64,000 bases of DNA from Gammaproteobacteria bacterium (GTDB lineage: Bacteria; Pseudomonadota; Gammaproteobacteria; SZUA-152), in contig JAKIUN010000009.1 in assembly GCA_021647505.1 (NCBI GenBank), positions 25,066 through 89,065 on the forward strand. The letters run 5' to 3'. Positions 30,001-36,000 of the stretch are shown here, in pieces. A model generated the notes under the pieces. That model searched no databases. It was not told where the DNA came from and saw only the letters and a program-made list of their open reading frames with translations. The position numbers and the translations under genes were made by a program. Every line of letters begins with the position of its first letter. Within the stretch, counting starts at the first letter, position 1.

Positions 30001-33000
30001 AGACAGCGACCTCGATGGCCTGACGGATGACATAGAGATTGGTTTCTCCTCGGATCCGCTGTTGGTGGATACCGACATGGATCAATTGACCGACTACGAG
30101 GAATATCAGCAATATTCCACGCGGCCGGATCGCATGGACACCGATGGCGATGGTATTTCCGATTATATCGAGGTGCAGAACGGCCTGAATCCCAATTATG
30201 GTTGGGATGCCTATCAGGATGCCGATAATGACGGCCTGAGCAATGCAGATGAACTGGTACTGTATGGCACCGACTATAACAACGCAGACAGCGATAACGA
30301 TGGCCTGAACGACGGTGATGAAATCATCGCCAATACCGATCCGCTCAATAATGACAGTGACAATGACGGCCTGCTGGATGGCGAAGATCCCCGCCGGCAT
30401 GTGGCGGACATTCAGGCGCCAACGGTGGAGCTGACAAGCCCGCCCCCGGGCAGCGAGTTCGTTCTCGGGCAAAATCTGCGGTTGAGTGTCGATGCCCGGG
30501 ATGATGGACGGGTGTCTGAAGTGACGTTCATTGCCAATGGCGTGGTCATTGCCACCGATACCGAAGCGCCTTACGCAGCGGCTTATACGGTACCGGCGTT
30601 GACAGACAGTGTCGTGTTCGAGATCCGCGCGCTCGATACCAATAATAATTCGGCGACCACGGGCGAACTCAGCTTCTCGGTATTGTCCGATGACCCTCTC
30701 ATGACGGTTACCGGGCGTGTCATCGATAAACTCGGTGCACCAGTGAGCGGTGTCGATGTGACGGTCGTCGCTATTACTGTCGTTACCGACAGCAGTGGTC
30801 AATTCACCGTGGTGAATGTGCCGACGACCGAGCCGATGATTCAGGTCAGGGCAGAGATCCTCTTTGGCAATGAATGGATGCACGTGGCATCCGAACCCTT
30901 TGCGCCCGTGAGAAACCAGACGTTCGCGGTGGGTGATCTGATCCTCGGTGCAAGATTGATCAATGCGGTCGGCCTCATCGATGCCGGCGAGCTGGTTTAT
31001 GAGGGTGAGATAAGCCTGGGTTGGTTCTCGCTCTACGATAATTCCGGTTATCTTTGGGATATCAACCGTGGTGGTTATATCAATGACGGCTCGTCTGATG
31101 CCTATGATCGCGGTCACTATCTCCGGGTCAATGACACGTACTACAACGGTGGTTCGCCAGTACTGACGCGACTGAACGCGCGGGAACTGACCCTGCCGGT
31201 ACAGACGGTCGGGGTACTCAATGTGTCACGCAAGATCTATGTGCCGACTGACGACGCCTATGCCCGTTACCTGGAGATCATCGAAAACACCTCGGAATCC
31301 GCGCAGACCGTGACCATTCGCGTGTACGGGGATCTTGGCCCGTCCTACAGTGATACCCATGTTGTCTCGACATCGAATGGCGATACGCGGGTGGGCGATG
31401 AAGACTATTACGTGTTGACCGACGATTCATGCCTGGATTGTAATTCCCCGGCCGTCGGGCATTTGTATGCCGCAGAAGGGGCGATTGATGCATCCGTCAC
31501 AGCGATGTCGTTGACTGGTGATGATTACTCGGCCACGTATCAAATCACCATACCGCCCGGCGAACGGCGGATCGTGATGCACTATGCCGTGCAAAATCAT
31601 TCGCGTGATGCTGCATTGGCGAAGCTACAGATTCTGTCATCGGTCGATTTCCCCGTGGTTGGCCTGACCAGCCAGGAGAAGGACGAGATTGTCAACTTCA
31701 AGGCATTGAAGGACACGGACAGTGACGGTGTCCCGGACGCGGAAGAAGTGCCTCTCGGCCTTGATCCCTTCAATAATGACAGTGACGGGGATCAGTTGCT
31801 GGATGGCTTTGAATTGATGTATGGGCTTGATCCCCTGTCGGCGATTGATAACGGTGAAACCCATCTGGATCCGGACGGCGATGGCCTCAGCAACCTTGAA
31901 GAGCAGGCAGCGGGCAGTAATCCGCAGGTGACGGACACGGATGGCGACGGCCTGAGCGATATGCAAGAGGTCACTATTTATAATAGTGACCCGGCGCGCA
32001 TGGATACGGACGGCGATGGTCTTGCCGACGCGGAAGAAGCGCTGTTGGGGACGCGTCTGTACGCCGTTGACAGCGATGACGACGGCCTCGATGACTATCT
32101 GGAATACAACGACGAGCGTCTGGATCCCCTCAATGCGGATACCGATGGCGATGGTATGAACGATGGCTTCGAATACCGGTATGGCATGTTTGATAGGGAT
32201 TCAGCGGCTGACGAAGACAATGATGGCTTGAGCAACCAGCAAGAGTCCGTCATTGCCACAAATCCCTTTGCCCGTGATACGGATACTGACCTGCTCGACG
32301 ACGCCTATGAGTATGGCGTCACGGGGACGGATCCAAATGCAAGGGATTCGGATGATAACGGCCGTTGGGATGTCGATGAAATTTTCAGCGACGACACGGA
32401 TCCGTTGGCTTCCGCCGATCTGGATAGGCTGTCTCTGGATCATGGTCTCTACGATGAAAACTCCCGCTATTGGGAAGTAGACCGCAATGGTTATCTGGAG
32501 CGGGGACATAATGGTGCATTCTCAAATAGCCCGCGCTTGTATATCAACGGACAGGAGCACAGAAACACCAACCGTTATGAAGGCAGCTATCGGGCGGCGA
32601 CAAGCCAGGACGGGCGTGAGTTCCACATGACGGCAAGAATCGTCGATGACCTGATCGTATCGCGCCGTGTATTCATTCCTGCATCGAATGGCGCCTATGC
32701 CCGATATATCGAAGTGATATCCAACCCCGGTACTGAAATGGCCAGTGTCAACGTGAGGTTGAGCTCAAGTTACGGTGCATCCGCGTCGCGAACCGAAGTG
32801 ACGACATCCACGGGGCAGTCTGTATTGAGCACGGATGATCATTATGTGTTGTTCCGGGATACGGGCAATACCAGCCGGCCGGTTGTTGCTCATGTATTTG
32901 CCGATCACACCCTGCCCTTGAGGATTTCCGGCGAGTCGAACGCTATGGGCGGCAGCAATATCTGGGATATTGTCTATAACGTGGACATCCCGGCGGGCGA

Positions 33001-36000
33001 GACACGCCACCTTGTTCACTACCTGTTACAGGAAGCCACTCTCATCAGCGCTGAAAATGCCATATCGGCGTTGCTGCCCAAGACCCGTAAGGAACTGGAC
33101 GGCCTGTCGGATGACATAAAGGCGGGCATCGTTAATATGCTTGCCAAGGCGGATAGCGATCTCGATACCCTGTCCGATGAAGAGGAGGTGTTGCTCGGTA
33201 CCCTGGCCAACAATCCAGACAGCGATGGCGATGGTCTGAACGACGGGGTGGATCCCGAGCCCCTGGTGCAGGCGGCGGCACCGGTCATCGAAATCAGTTC
33301 CTATGGAGAGGGCGATGTATTTGTACGTGGCCACAATCAAGTCGTAACCGTGGCCGTGCTGGAGCCCTCGGCGATTAGTACCGTTATACTGGACGTGAAT
33401 GGTGCACAGTATAGTTTGACGCCTGATGGCCAGTCTTTTAGCCATACCCTGGTCGTTCCGTCGGACGAAGCCGCGACGGAATATGTGCTCACCGTTACCG
33501 CCGTCGATATATTGGGACAAAGTGGCACGGCCAGCATTACCGTAACTATTGAAGATGACATAGGCGTAAGTCTGCAGGGACGTGTTGTCGATGCGCTGGG
33601 CAATCCGGTTGCCGGTGCGACAGTCACCGCAGATGGGGTTTCGAGTCAAACAGACATTGATGGCATCTACAGTTTCAGTAGTCTGGCCGTGGTCATGCCC
33701 ATTATGAATGTGACGGCTGAAGTCTATTTCGGTAACGAGCTTATGCGAGCCGAGTCGGGTGACTTCGCTCCACGGCGGAATCGCCTGAATGACGTCGAGG
33801 ATCTTGTGTTTGAATCACTGCCGGCACTGATTGCCATTGATCCTATTGATGGCAGCGATTTGTCTTATGAATCACAGCTCACATTGGGCAGTGTGCTGCT
33901 CAATAATAATTATCGCTGGGATATATATGGCGGTGGCTATATAGGTGATGGAACGAATGATGCCTACGATACCGGTCAACAACTCCGTATAAACAATATC
34001 CTATATACGGGAAGCAGTCCTGTATGGAGGCGATTGAACGGGCGCGAACTGACCCTGCCGGTGCAAGCGATCGGGACTCTGAATGTCTCGCGCAAGATAT
34101 ATATTCCAACAACTGGAAACTATGCACGCTACCTTGAGCTGATTGAAAATACATCATCCTCAGATCAGGTGGTGACTGTGCAGGTGTTTGGCAACCTCGG
34201 GTCTGATAGTGGCACGTCTGTCATCGCCACCTCCAGTGGCGACAGAGTCGTGACCGCCGCAGATTACTACCTGCTGACCGATGATTCATGTTCTGGTTGC
34301 GGTGATCCGGCGGTGGGCCATTTGTTTGCTGCTGCCAGTGCACAGAGTGTGCTCACTGATGTTTCTCTGAACGGTGATAATTATTCAGCCACCTACCAGT
34401 TGACCGTTCCGGCCGGTGAACGGCGGGTACTGATGCACTACGCCGTACAGCAGTTTTCGCGGGAGATTGCGCTTACTGACTTGCAAGCTTTGTCGACAAC
34501 TGATTATCCGGTTGTGGGTTTGACTGTTCAGGAGATTAGTGATCTTGCCAACTTTACTACATTGAAAGATACAGACAATGATGGCATTGCCGATGCCGAT
34601 GAAGTCCCACTCGGACTGGATCCCTTTAACCCGGATACCGATGGCGATGGCGCAATAGATGGCCTGGACGGTGACCCTGCAGTTGCCGATACCGAGCCGC
34701 CCGTCATCACCCTGCTTTCGCCGGCCGCGGACGCCAGCTATATTCCGGGAGAGTCATTGGCGTTTGCGTTTGACATTACCGACAGCAATCGAATCGTGCG
34801 CCGTGAAATTATCATCGGTGGCACGGTCTATACACTGACTGATGACTTCAGTTTCACTCCGGCAGCTGGTTCATCCGCCTTGAGCTTCACCGTGGAAGCC
34901 GAGGATGTCCTGGGTCATGTTGCGGTGGCGGACTTCACCCTGCAGGCGGCAACGGATGAAACTACCACGCTTGTCGGCCGGATCGTGAACGATGGTCTGC
35001 AAGCTGTTCCCGGCCTCACCGTGACCCTGGTCAATGAATCCGGCTTTACAGCAGTGACCGATGCAAATGGCCAATTTAGCTTGGGGGGGGTTTCCTCCAA
35101 CCAGGGATCGCTGAGTGTGCTCATCACCGGAACGCTGGGCGCGCAACGGTTTGAGTTCAGCTCACATGATCTGTCCCCGGTGCGCAGTGGCGAGACGGAT
35201 TTTGGTGTCATTGATTTGAGGCCGGAGTTGGTATACGGATGGCAGGCGCCAGCCGGTACGCCAATCGACTTTGCCTCAAGTGAATATGTTGAGCTGGTCT
35301 TACCATTTGACCTGAATTTCTATGATGACAACAGCTACGGTACGATTTTCGTCTACCGGAACGGCATGGTCAGCCTGGGGGCGCCGGCGCAGGCCGATAC
35401 GGGTTCGGGCGATGATATTAATTTGGACTATTCGGTAGCAACCATCGCGGTTCTCAAGAGACGTTTCGACTCCGGTGAGGTGATCATCGATCAGTTGGGC
35501 GATGCCGTCTTGATCACCTGGCAAAACCTGGTGCAGCAGGCCGTGGGGGCAAGTACGGTGCAACTGCTGATATCCGCTGACAATCGATTGCATCTGTCAT
35601 ACCAGAACGTCAATGCCGATAATTTTGTCATGGGTATCTGGCACAGCAATCCATCTTCCATGGCGGAATATACCGATACATACCCGCTCTATTCGATCTG
35701 GAAAAACCGCGCTCAGATGGGGCGTTTTGATTCGGCCGGGGACTTTACCTTTAATCAGCAACTGATCCGGTATCGTTTGGTTCAATATGAAGACACGGGA
35801 TACGCTGCAAGCCTCTTCGGCTATGGCTCGTCATATACGATCCCCTGGCTGGATAGTGATGGCGACGGCATCAGCGATGTCAACGAGGTGCTGGGCAGCA
35901 CGGCTTGGGACAATGCCGACACCGATGGTGACGGCCTCAATGATGGCTTTGAGCTGCAATATGGGTTTGATCCCAATTCATTGGCGGGGCAGGGCGAAGG

